A DNA stretch of 6,485 bases from Zetaproteobacteria bacterium. GTDB lineage: Bacteria; Pseudomonadota; Zetaproteobacteria; Mariprofundales; Mariprofundaceae. The stretch is taken from NCBI GenBank assembly GCA_021545665.1, contig JAJRTX010000060.1, positions 1-6,485 of the forward strand, read 5' to 3'. Below, one piece after another: positions 1 to 4,978 of this stretch (the stretch's first letter is position 1; every line of letters starts with the position of its first letter). The notes beneath the pieces were generated by a model. The model was not told the origin of the DNA. It saw only the letters and a list, made by a program, of their open reading frames with translations, and did no database searches. The translations under genes and the position numbers were made by a program.

Positions 1-27
1 ACCAATAAATCTAATCATTCTTTTCAT
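1..27 (-). CDS. N-terminus of an unidentified minus-strand gene (partial)
   Basis: Reading leftward from position 27, an ATG opens the peptide MKRMIRFIG and stays open to the edge of the window. Six bases upstream of the ATG is a ten-base match to the 16S anti-Shine-Dalgarno sequence, far stronger than the ribosome sites of the other genes here. That is the main reason for calling a gene from so few codons. The basic, then hydrophobic start could be the beginning of a signal peptide or membrane segment, but nine residues cannot decide this. The gene is divergent from recO. Its function is unknown, and I do not recognise the family. Confidence 0.55.
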
Positions 28-38
28 GGTGACTCACC
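28..38. repeat. 11-base palindrome, copy 1 (possible operator)
   Basis: Plus strand reads GGTGACTCACC, a perfect palindrome around one central base. It ends directly beside the ATG of the minus-strand gene and covers part of its ribosome site. A near-identical copy lies at 103-113. Paired palindromes like these are typical of dimeric repressor sites, though they also generate the RNA pairing described for the leader. Confidence 0.45.
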
Positions 39-43
39 TCCTT
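34..43 (-). promoter_or_regulatory. Extended Shine-Dalgarno site of the minus-strand gene
   Basis: On the minus strand these bases read AAGGAGGTGA, complementary to the 3' end of 16S rRNA over ten bases. A six-base spacer (GTCACC) leads to the ATG at 27. Its 3' half lies inside an 11-base palindrome and could be masked by a complementary segment at 103-110, so initiation may be controlled. Confidence 0.75.
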
Positions 44-102
44 GATTATGGCTCTGCCTTATCAGCAAAGTCCGGTAAGGATAATCCACGTACCTCAAGG
101 GT

Positions 103-113
103 GGTGAGTCATC
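103..113. repeat. 11-base palindrome, copy 2 (possible operator)
   Basis: Plus strand reads GGTGAGTCATC, matching the minus-strand reading of the copy at 28-38 at ten of eleven positions. The centres are 75 bp apart, close to seven helical turns, which would suit a looped repressor pair. A nine-base direct repeat, AAGGGTGGT, overlaps this copy (97-105) and recurs at 140-148. Confidence 0.4.
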
Positions 114-179
114 CCTTTCAAGAGGGAGCCATGATGTCTAAGGGTGGTTTGTTGAAAAGTGACCTCATTGCAAAAACGA

Positions 180-229
180 TTTGATGAGCGTGAAGGGGCT
201 GGGTTGCACTCCGTCACTCCGTCATCAAA
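180..229. repeat. Imperfect hairpin with an 8-bp tandem duplication
   Basis: TTTGATGA (180-187) and TCATCAAA (222-229) form an 8-bp inverted repeat. Inside it, GTGA at 190-193 can pair with TCAC at 214-217. The right side contains ACTCCGTC twice in tandem (208-215 and 216-223). On the minus strand the stem is followed by a short T run, but the loop is too long for a convincing intrinsic terminator. Confidence 0.4.
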
Positions 230-249
230 ACTAATGGGGTTAGACTCGA

Positions 250-278
250 TTGAAATATAAAAAAGCTTACAATTTAAG
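250..278 (+). promoter_or_regulatory. Weak candidate promoter for recO
   Basis: TTGAAA (250-255) followed after 17 bases by TTTAAG (273-278) is a possible -35/-10 pair. TACAAT at 268-273 is a better -10 but has no partner at the right distance. The region is AT-rich and overlaps the opposing candidate promoter, so the two directions may compete. Confidence 0.25.
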
Positions 279-282
279 TCGA
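254..282 (-). promoter_or_regulatory. Candidate sigma-70 promoter for the minus-strand gene
   Basis: On the minus strand TCGACT (282-277) matches the -35 consensus at four of six positions. TATATT (259-254) matches the -10 consensus at five of six, and the spacer is exactly 17 bases. Transcription would begin near 247 and give a leader of about 220 bases before the ATG at 27. This is a consensus match only. Confidence 0.35.
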
Positions 283-291
283 AAGTAAGAT

Positions 292-963
292 ATGGCTGAG
301 CTTCGGGATGAGGCACTTTTGCTTCGACGGATTCCTTATAGCGATACCTCGCTGATTTGTCATTTTTTGACTGCGCAGCATGGGCGGATTACTTTGATGG
401 CAAGAGGGGCAAGGCGACCCAAGAGTCCGTTCAGGGCTTCGCTTGAGCCGCTTTATGCTTTGCAGATTAGTTGGCGGCCTGGGCGCACCGGCATGGGGGG
501 GCTTGCTGACATTCAGCGTGGACAGAGGCTTTTGGAGCCATCGCTATCGTTGGATGGGCTGGAGTTATTGGCTATTGTTTCGCGGCTTTTTCAGGAGGGT
601 GATCCGCACGGATTTGAGGAGACTCATGCTGCATTGAAACTGCTGGCGGAACGCAAGCAGCAGGGTTTGCTGGTGGCCGTATGGCATCTGCTTGCTGCGG
701 CTGGCTGGCTGGGAGATTTATTGCATTGCTGGAAGTGTGGCAAAGAGGCGGAACAAGCCATGTTCTGGCAGCATGCGCATCTGGTTTGCGAATCTTGTGG
801 AGGGGGGATGAGTGTTTCGGCAGGATTGCGAAAATCAATTGTCGGCGTGCTCTCCGGTAACAATATACGACTCAGTGCAGGCGATGCGGATACATGGTGC
901 GAAATGGTTCGGACAGTGTTGAAAGAGCACGGCATCAAGCCCACAGACAGCTTTAAAGGATAG
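292..963 (+). CDS. recO: DNA repair protein RecO
   Basis: RecO is a cytoplasmic mediator of RecF-pathway recombination. It binds single-stranded DNA, anneals SSB-coated strands and, with RecR, helps load RecA. The 223-residue product has the family layout: an N-terminal OB-fold (about residues 1-80) with the conserved stretch GRITLMARGARRPKSPFRAS at 31-50, then a helical domain. The helical domain carries a four-cysteine zinc motif, CxxC at 146/149 and CxxC at 166/169. Many RecO proteins have this motif but E. coli RecO lacks it. The ATG at 292 aligns well with family N-termini; its ribosome site (AGTAAGA) is weak and close. The relative order recO-pdxJ-acpS is the common proteobacterial one, but era, which often precedes recO, is not upstream here, where a divergent gene lies instead. 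Length and motifs look intact. Confidence 0.95.
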   Translation: MAELRDEALLLRRIPYSDTSLICHFLTAQHGRITLMARGARRPKSPFRASLEPLYALQISWRPGRTGMGGLADIQRGQRLLEPSLSLDGLELLAIVSRLFQEGDPHGFEETHAALKLLAERKQQGLLVAVWHLLAAAGWLGDLLHCWKCGKEAEQAMFWQHAHLVCESCGGGMSVSAGLRKSIVGVLSGNNIRLSAGDADTWCEMVRTVLKEHGIKPTDSFKG

Positions 964-1165
964 GTTAAGCTTACCGCAGAGTACGCAAAGGTACGCAGAG
1001 GAAACTCCAATGGTACAACCCTGATAAACAGGCAGATGATGCGCGGTACCCACTTTAAATGTTTTGTTTCTACGCTGCGTAACTTTGTGTCAAGGTGAAT
1101 CGGGCTTGCGAGAGAGATAGCACCCTGCGGCGAAAGGTTTTGATTATTTTTTCAAGGAATGAAAC
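964..1165. other. Intergenic gap recO-pdxJ
   Basis: This is the only sizeable gap between plus-strand genes. Most of it is the inverted-repeat element at about 973-1090. The remaining 75 bases before pdxJ carry a clear ribosome site, AAGGA at 1154-1158, seven bases before the ATG. I found no convincing -35/-10 pair and no clear intrinsic terminator, so whether pdxJ has its own promoter is open. Confidence 0.6.
973..1090. repeat. Small inverted-repeat element between recO and pdxJ
   Basis: The left arm is built of degenerate 9- to 10-base units: ACCGCAGAG at 973, TACGCAAAGG at 982 and TACGCAGAGG at 992. The right arm at 1075-1090 is the reverse complement of 983-998 at 14 of 16 positions. About 76 bases lie between the arms and no protein is encoded. 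CGCAGAG-type units of this kind are, from memory, scattered in intergenic regions of many bacteria. I infer a REP- or MITE-like dispersed repeat. Copy number elsewhere in the genome cannot be seen from here. Confidence 0.5.
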
Positions 1166-1879
1166 ATGATAAATCTCGGTGTGAATATCGACCATATTGC
1201 TACCATTCGGCAGGCGCGGGGGACAGCTTATCCCGACCCTCTGGATGCGGTGCCGGTTTGTCTGGCGGGAGGGGCTGACAGTATCACGGCGCATCTGCGC
1301 GAGGATCGCCGCCATATTCAGGATCATGATATTGAACGGCTGGCAGCTATGCCAGGTCTGCATCTGAATATGGAGATGGGGGCGACTGATGAAATGGTGG
1401 CAATTTGTGAGCGGCTGAAGCCGGTCGCCTGTTGTCTTGTGCCGGAAAAGCGTGAAGAGCTGACCACCGAAGGCGGGCTGGATGTTGCTGCCCACAAAGA
1501 GAGGCTGACTGGCGTAGTTGCGCGTTTGTCTGCAGCGGGGGTGCGCGTATCCATGTTTATTGATCCGATTCCGGCGCAGATCAGGGCCAGTCGCGAGATT
1601 GGCGCGCCAGTGATTGAGTTGCATACCGGCCATTACGCCAATAATCAGGATGAAGCACAGGTCAAAGAGCTGCTTGCGATCACTGATGGCGCAAAGCTGG
1701 CTGCGGATATCGGCCTGATCGTGCATGCCGGGCATGGACTGACGGTGGAAAATACCCCGGCGATCTGCGCCATTGCTGAGATTGAAGAGTTAAATATTGG
1801 CCACGCCATTATCGCTGATGCCGTATTCAAGGGATTGCAGCAGGCGGTGGCTGATTTCAGGATGGTTATGCACAGATGA
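1166..1879 (+). CDS. pdxJ: Pyridoxine 5'-phosphate synthase PdxJ
   Basis: PdxJ condenses 1-deoxy-D-xylulose 5-phosphate with 3-amino-2-oxopropyl phosphate to give pyridoxine 5'-phosphate. It is the ring-closing step of the DXP-dependent vitamin B6 pathway, in the cytoplasm. The 237-residue TIM-barrel protein has every hallmark: [16 protein letters not shown] at 4-19, [12 protein letters not shown] at 40-51 with the catalytic His43, Glu70 in [16 protein letters not shown] at 150-157, HAGHGL at 186-191 and ELNIGHAII near the C-terminus. The start at ATG 1166 has a well-placed ribosome site and gives the normal N-terminus. The stop overlaps the acpS start as ATGA, suggesting coupled translation. 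PdxJ followed directly by AcpS is a conserved proteobacterial pair. Nothing appears damaged. Confidence 0.97.
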   Translation: MINLGVNIDHIATIRQARGTAYPDPLDAVPVCLAGGADSITAHLREDRRHIQDHDIERLAAMPGLHLNMEMGATDEMVAICERLKPVACCLVPEKREELTTEGGLDVAAHKERLTGVVARLSAAGVRVSMFIDPIPAQIRASREIGAPVIELHTGHYANNQDEAQVKELLAITDGAKLAADIGLIVHAGHGLTVENTPAICAIAEIEELNIGHAIIADAVFKGLQQAVADFRMVMHR

Positions 1880-2274
1880 TTATTGGCATTGGCGTGGACA
1901 GACTGGTTATAGCCCGGATTGAACGATCTCTGAGCCGCTTTGGTGATCACTTTATTCAGCGCATATATTCTGAGGCCGAGATAGAACAGTCGCAGGCTAA
2001 AGCTAATCCGGCGAGACGATTTGCCATGCTGTTTGCTGCCAAGGAGGCGGTTGCCAAGGCGCTGGGGACGGGTTTCAGGCAGGGTGTATTCCCCTGTCAT
2101 ATTGAAACCATTCATCTACCTTCAGGTAAGCCGGAAATTACGCTGCATGCTGGTGCTAAAGCTGTTGCCGATAGGCTGGGTATTGGGCATGTTCATCTTT
2201 CATTGAGTGATGATGATGGTATTGCCATGGCGTTTGCAGTTGCTGAGAATATAGATAACAGTCTGCATGACTAA
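1876..2274 (+). CDS. acpS: Holo-[acyl-carrier-protein] synthase AcpS
   Basis: AcpS transfers 4'-phosphopantetheine from coenzyme A to the serine of apo acyl carrier protein, activating it for fatty acid synthesis. The 132-residue length is usual. The N-terminal motif [13 protein letters not shown] holds the metal-binding Asp8. The second signature, [14 protein letters not shown] at 53-66, holds Lys56, Glu57 and Lys61. The C-terminal strand [20 protein letters not shown] matches the family, with Asp where some members have His, as in several gammaproteobacterial enzymes. The ATG overlaps the pdxJ stop by four bases, and the last eight bases overlap the next gene. Confidence 0.95.
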   Translation: MIIGIGVDRLVIARIERSLSRFGDHFIQRIYSEAEIEQSQAKANPARRFAMLFAAKEAVAKALGTGFRQGVFPCHIETIHLPSGKPEITLHAGAKAVADRLGIGHVHLSLSDDDGIAMAFAVAENIDNSLHD

Positions 2275-2641
2275 ACTCTCAATGGCTCCGGCGGCTGGCC
2301 TGTTTATCTGGTGCTGTATAATTTATTGGTTATCTGATCAGTCGGTGTTACCAACACCAATAGTATTTGATGGACAGGACAAGTTGATTCATGCCTCGGT
2401 TTATGCTGTTATGACATGGCTGTTCTGGGATGCATTGAAGTTGACATTGTCGGACAGAATTGGCCTGCTTGCGATTCTGACAATAGTTTTTTGTTCGGCC
2501 TATGGGGGCAGTGATGAATGGCACCAGTCCTTTGTGCAGGGGAGAGATGCCAGTGTTTATGACTGGCTGGCAGATACAGCTGGGGCGATTTTGCTAACCG
2601 GATTACTTTGGAAATTGAAACATACAGTTATCCGACCATGA
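2267..2641 (+). CDS. VanZ-like family membrane protein
   Basis: This is a 124-residue inner-membrane protein with about four hydrophobic segments (roughly 8-22, 41-58, 64-80 and 101-116). The polar signatures of the VanZ-like family are in order: SDQS at 23-26, DKLIH at 38-42, YGGSDEWHQSFVQGRDAS at 79-96 with the conserved Asp83, Glu84, His86 and Gln87, and Asp99 before the last membrane segment. VanZ itself gives low-level teicoplanin resistance in enterococci, but most family members have no proven role. A resistance function should not be inferred here. It overlaps acpS by eight bases, and its stop overlaps a possible nnr start (ATGA at 2638), so it sits inside the operon. The ribosome site would lie within the acpS 3' end and is weak. 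Confidence 0.85.
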   Translation: MTKLSMAPAAGLFIWCCIIYWLSDQSVLPTPIVFDGQDKLIHASVYAVMTWLFWDALKLTLSDRIGLLAILTIVFCSAYGGSDEWHQSFVQGRDASVYDWLADTAGAILLTGLLWKLKHTVIRP

Positions 2642-2651
2642 ATGAGTGCGC

Positions 2652-2657
2652 GGGAGG
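2652..2657 (+). promoter_or_regulatory. Ribosome binding site favouring the GTG start of nnr
   Basis: GGGAGG followed by AAAA and GTG at 2662 is the strongest ribosome site of the plus-strand genes. It decides for the GTG over the in-frame ATG at 2638 and TTG at 2608, neither of which has a clear site. The spacer is slightly short, and the ATG, overlapping the previous stop as ATGA, could be used by coupling. Confidence 0.55.
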
Positions 2658-2661
2658 AAAA

Positions 2662-4233
2662 GTGAATACAACACGAATTTTAACTTCATCCCAGATGGGC
2701 TGGGCCGATTCAGCAACAATAAAAGCTGGCACTTCCAGTGTCGAATTGATGGATCGGGCCGGACGGGCTATAGCCCATGCAGTACAGGCTCATATGCCGG
2801 ATTATGGTCGGGTGGTGATTGTCACAGGGCCCGGCAACAATGGCGGCGATGGTTTTGCAGCATCTATTTATATACGCCGCAGTAATATACCGGTCACTGT
2901 TGTAAGTCTGGTTCCATTTGAGAGGATTAAAGGAGAGGCCCGTATTTATGCAGACAAGGCTGTGGCAGAAGGAGTTAAGGTTCGGGTTGCATGCGGGGAT
3001 AGCACCCAGGAGCTGAACCGCTGGCTGGTGCGGGCTGTGATGGTAGTTGATGCAATATTCGGTATGGGCCTGAGTAGAGAACCTGATGGAGAGATGGCTT
3101 CAGCTATTGCGGAAATTAATCAGATAGGGCGTCCTGTTTTGAGTGTGGATATTGCCAGCGGTCTGGATGCTGATAGCGGGGTTGTGCTGGGTGCTGCTAT
3201 TCGTGCTGACCTGACCCTGCCGATAGCTGCCAGCAAGTGGGGACACTGGCTGGATGAGGGACGTGATTACAGCGGGAAAATACTTGCAGCAGCAGCGATT
3301 GGTATTACTGAATCCAGCATATGCGAATCATGGCTGGCTGTTCAGGGCTGTTTAATTGGTTGTCAGGAATCCTGTTTTAACAGTGCCTGTCTTATTAATG
3401 AAGAATTTCTGGATGTGGTTTGGCCACAGCGGCCCCGGATGTCACATAAAGGCAGTTTTGGCCATATCTGGATATTTGGCGGTTCAGTCGGTTATACCGG
3501 TGCTCCGGGTTTGGCTGCTCGCGGGGCGTTTGCCGCAGGGGCTGGCCGAGTCAGTATCGCTTGTCCGGATTTGGTCTGGCCGGTTATTGCTGCCAGCAAT
3601 TGTGAAACTATGGTGCATCCGGAATCTTCGGCTCCCTGGCAGGATGCAGACTGTGTTGTAGCAGGTCCGGGATGGGGTCTTCAGCAACAGGAATTACTGA
3701 CGACTCTGCTGGCAGGGGATAAACCACTGGTATTGGATGCTGATGCCCTGAATATGATTGCAGATAGTAATGTTTTGCGGGAAAAGCTGACTCAAAGAGC
3801 TGCCATGACAGTGATTACACCGCATCCTGGTGAAGCCGGACGTTTGCTTAATGAGCCTGTTTCCGAGATTCAACGGGATCGCAAGCGATCCATCCTGCGA
3901 ATGATGAGAAAGTTTGCCTGTTGGGTTGTTCTTAAGGGTAATGAAACCCTTATCGCTTCTCCTGAAGGTGATATTTATCTTAACCCATTTGGTTCGCCAC
4001 GGTTGGCAGTTGCCGGCTCGGGTGATGTGCTGGCCGGCATGATCGGGACTCAACTGGCTGTAGTGGAGAGTCGTAAAATTGATACAGGTATATTAATCTC
4101 TGCTACAGTTGCTCTTCATGGCATGGCAGGAGAGCAGGGTGACTGGTTCCTCATCAGTGAACTGGCCAGAGCGGTGGCTTGCTTACGACAGAATATCGAA
4201 AGTGGATGCGAAACGGGGTATTGTCAGCAGTGA
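2662..4233 (+). CDS. nnr: Bifunctional NAD(P)H-hydrate epimerase / ADP-dependent NAD(P)H-hydrate dehydratase
   Basis: Nnr repairs hydrated NADH and NADPH. The N-terminal (YjeF_N) domain interconverts the R and S hydrates, and the C-terminal (carbohydrate-kinase-like) domain dehydrates the S form at the expense of ADP. From the GTG at 2662 the protein has 523 residues, close to the ~515 of E. coli Nnr. Epimerase features are RILTSSQM at the N-terminus, GPGNNGGDGF at 56-65, VDAIFGMGL, and SVDIASGLDADSG from residue 161. Dehydratase features are HKGSFGHIWIFGGS from His262, LDADAL at 358-363, VITPHPGEA from 384, and AGSGDVLAG with the probable catalytic Asp455. Both active sites look intact. The start is uncertain: ATG 2638 or TTG 2608 are alternatives. 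The stop overlaps the likely sdhC start (GTGA), an unusual link of nicotinamide repair to complex II genes. Confidence 0.94.
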   Translation: MNTTRILTSSQMGWADSATIKAGTSSVELMDRAGRAIAHAVQAHMPDYGRVVIVTGPGNNGGDGFAASIYIRRSNIPVTVVSLVPFERIKGEARIYADKAVAEGVKVRVACGDSTQELNRWLVRAVMVVDAIFGMGLSREPDGEMASAIAEINQIGRPVLSVDIASGLDADSGVVLGAAIRADLTLPIAASKWGHWLDEGRDYSGKILAAAAIGITESSICESWLAVQGCLIGCQESCFNSACLINEEFLDVVWPQRPRMSHKGSFGHIWIFGGSVGYTGAPGLAARGAFAAGAGRVSIACPDLVWPVIAASNCETMVHPESSAPWQDADCVVAGPGWGLQQQELLTTLLAGDKPLVLDADALNMIADSNVLREKLTQRAAMTVITPHPGEAGRLLNEPVSEIQRDRKRSILRMMRKFACWVVLKGNETLIASPEGDIYLNPFGSPRLAVAGSGDVLAGMIGTQLAVVESRKIDTGILISATVALHGMAGEQGDWFLISELARAVACLRQNIESGCETGYCQQ

Positions 4234-4616
4234 GCGAGCAGTTAAAAGTACCCAAAAGACCCTTATCCCCGAGACTGTCCATCTATCGCTGGCAGCCAGC
4301 CATGATTGCCAGTATTGCCCACAGGGCCAGCGGGGTCGTCCTATTTCTTTTTGTACCACTCTATTTATGGCTCCTGCATGGCATGACAGGCAGTCCTGAA
4401 ACTTTTGATCTGGCTTACCAATGGCTGCATTCAGGGCTTGGGAAGGTTGCATTGTGGATTGTGGGGACAGCACTGATCTATCATTTCTTTAATGGCATCC
4501 GCTTTATTGTTCTTGATGCCGGTTTTGGTGAAAGCCGCAAGAATATGCGTAGTAGTGCCAGAAAAGTGATTATTGTTGCAGCTGTGACTGCAGTTGTCCT
4601 GGCAATATTGTTATGA
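4230..4616 (+). CDS. sdhC: Succinate dehydrogenase cytochrome b556 subunit SdhC
   Basis: SdhC is one of two membrane anchors of complex II; it helps bind haem b and ubiquinone. From the GTG at 4230 the product is MSEQLKVPKRPLSPRLSIYRW and so on, 128 residues, matching E. coli SdhC (129). Visible features are the RPLSP N-terminus, SIAHRASGV with Ser28 and Arg32 corresponding to E. coli quinone-site Ser27 and Arg31, and YHFFNGIRF with His85 matching the haem ligand His84. Three membrane helices fall at roughly 29-50, 67-90 and 107-127. In-frame ATGs at 4206 and 4179 and a TTG at 4221 lie inside nnr. I prefer the GTG because it overlaps the nnr stop by four bases and gives a normal length, but the ribosome site (CGGGG) is distant, so the start is not secure. 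It overlaps sdhD as ATGA. Confidence 0.92.
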   Translation: MSEQLKVPKRPLSPRLSIYRWQPAMIASIAHRASGVVLFLFVPLYLWLLHGMTGSPETFDLAYQWLHSGLGKVALWIVGTALIYHFFNGIRFIVLDAGFGESRKNMRSSARKVIIVAAVTAVVLAILL

Positions 4617-4975
4617 AATTGAATAAAGAACCCGGCGCTGCCCACAGCGGCACAGAAGACTGGTATCGACAGCGTTTGTCAGCGGTGGTTCTGGCCGTGC
4701 TGTTGCCATTGCCATTTTTTCTGCTGGTTTCCGTTTATATCGGTTCGATTGATCAGCAGGGGTTGTTTAATATTCTTGATCAGTTTGTTTCCCGGATTCT
4801 ACATACGATTCTGATTATTGCTCTGAGCGTACATGCCTATTTGGGTATGAAAGTCATTCTTGAGGATTATATTCATCCTGTTGGCTGGCGTGTCACCCTG
4901 ATTGGCAGTATGTTACTTATCATGTCCTGTGTGGGTGTCTGGTGGCTGGCCATTATCTGGGCCTGGGGGGGGTGA
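4613..4975 (+). CDS. sdhD: Succinate dehydrogenase membrane anchor subunit SdhD
   Basis: SdhD is the second membrane anchor of complex II. The 120-residue protein has a polar N-terminus with WYRQRLSAVVLAVLLP, then three membrane helices (about 22-44, 60-80 and 94-117). The signature HAYLGMKVILEDYI supplies His74, the likely haem-site histidine (E. coli His71), and Asp85-Tyr86, matching E. coli Asp82-Tyr83 at the quinone site. Identity is weak outside these motifs, as is normal for the family, so gene order and motifs carry the call. It starts in a four-base overlap with sdhC. The final codons run through eight consecutive G residues (4965-4972), and the TGA stop is in the same reading frame as sdhA. 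Confidence 0.92.
   Translation: MKLNKEPGAAHSGTEDWYRQRLSAVVLAVLLPLPFFLLVSVYIGSIDQQGLFNILDQFVSRILHTILIIALSVHAYLGMKVILEDYIHPVGWRVTLIGSMLLIMSCVGVWWLAIIWAWGG
4967..4975 (+). promoter_or_regulatory. Probable ribosome binding site for sdhA
   Basis: GGGGGGTGA contains a one-mismatch version of GGAGGTGA and includes the sdhD stop. The G-rich core ends six bases before the ATA at 4979, a normal spacing. This supports initiation at that non-standard codon rather than at a downstream position. Confidence 0.5.
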
Positions 4976-4978
4976 GAG

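Larger units (their letters stand above)
28..132 (-). promoter_or_regulatory. Structured 5' leader of the minus-strand gene, candidate regulatory RNA
   Basis: Two long-range complementary pairs are visible. Segment 31-38 (which includes the end of the Shine-Dalgarno site) pairs with 103-110 over 8 bp, and 48-54 pairs with 126-132 over 7 bp. The two pairs cross, as in an H-type pseudoknot. Between them 57-61 can pair with 76-80 as a local hairpin, and 114-117 with 123-126 as another. Hiding a Shine-Dalgarno site in this way is typical of translational riboswitches, attenuators and protein-bound leaders. I compared it by eye with the consensus cores I know (TPP, FMN, cobalamin, SAM-I, glycine, c-di-GMP-I, yybP) and found no match. 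The pairing could also reflect DNA operators rather than RNA folding. Confidence 0.4.

Noticed and set aside
51..90. Plus-strand resemblance to the c-di-GMP-I riboswitch core (CAGCAAAGTCCGG)
   Set aside because: The conserved first half (CACAGGGCAAACC) is missing, the ACGCAAAGC core does not match, and the strand points away from the gene with the strong ribosome site.
95..316. Minus-strand 73-codon frame opposite the recO upstream region
   Set aside because: It begins inside the recO coding start, has no convincing ribosome site, and its sequence is unlike a protein family. It runs through the repeat-rich leader and is best explained as chance.
973..1001. CRISPR-like repeats from the three 10-base units
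   Set aside because: The units are too short, directly adjacent without spacers, and are mirrored by an inverted copy, which fits a dispersed intergenic repeat instead.
1070..1735. Long minus-strand frame (221 codons) opposite pdxJ
   Set aside because: It is antisense to an unmistakable PdxJ and its translation is rich in His, Cys and Arg with no recognisable motif, so it is a shadow frame.
1876..2274. Asp in place of His in the last AcpS motif ([11 protein letters not shown]) as a sign of an altered enzyme
   Set aside because: Several gammaproteobacterial AcpS proteins also have Asp at this place, and the metal and CoA-binding residues are all present.
2267..2641. VanZ-like gene as an antibiotic resistance determinant
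   Set aside because: The family is broad and mostly uncharacterised, and no vanA-type genes or mobile-element signs surround it.
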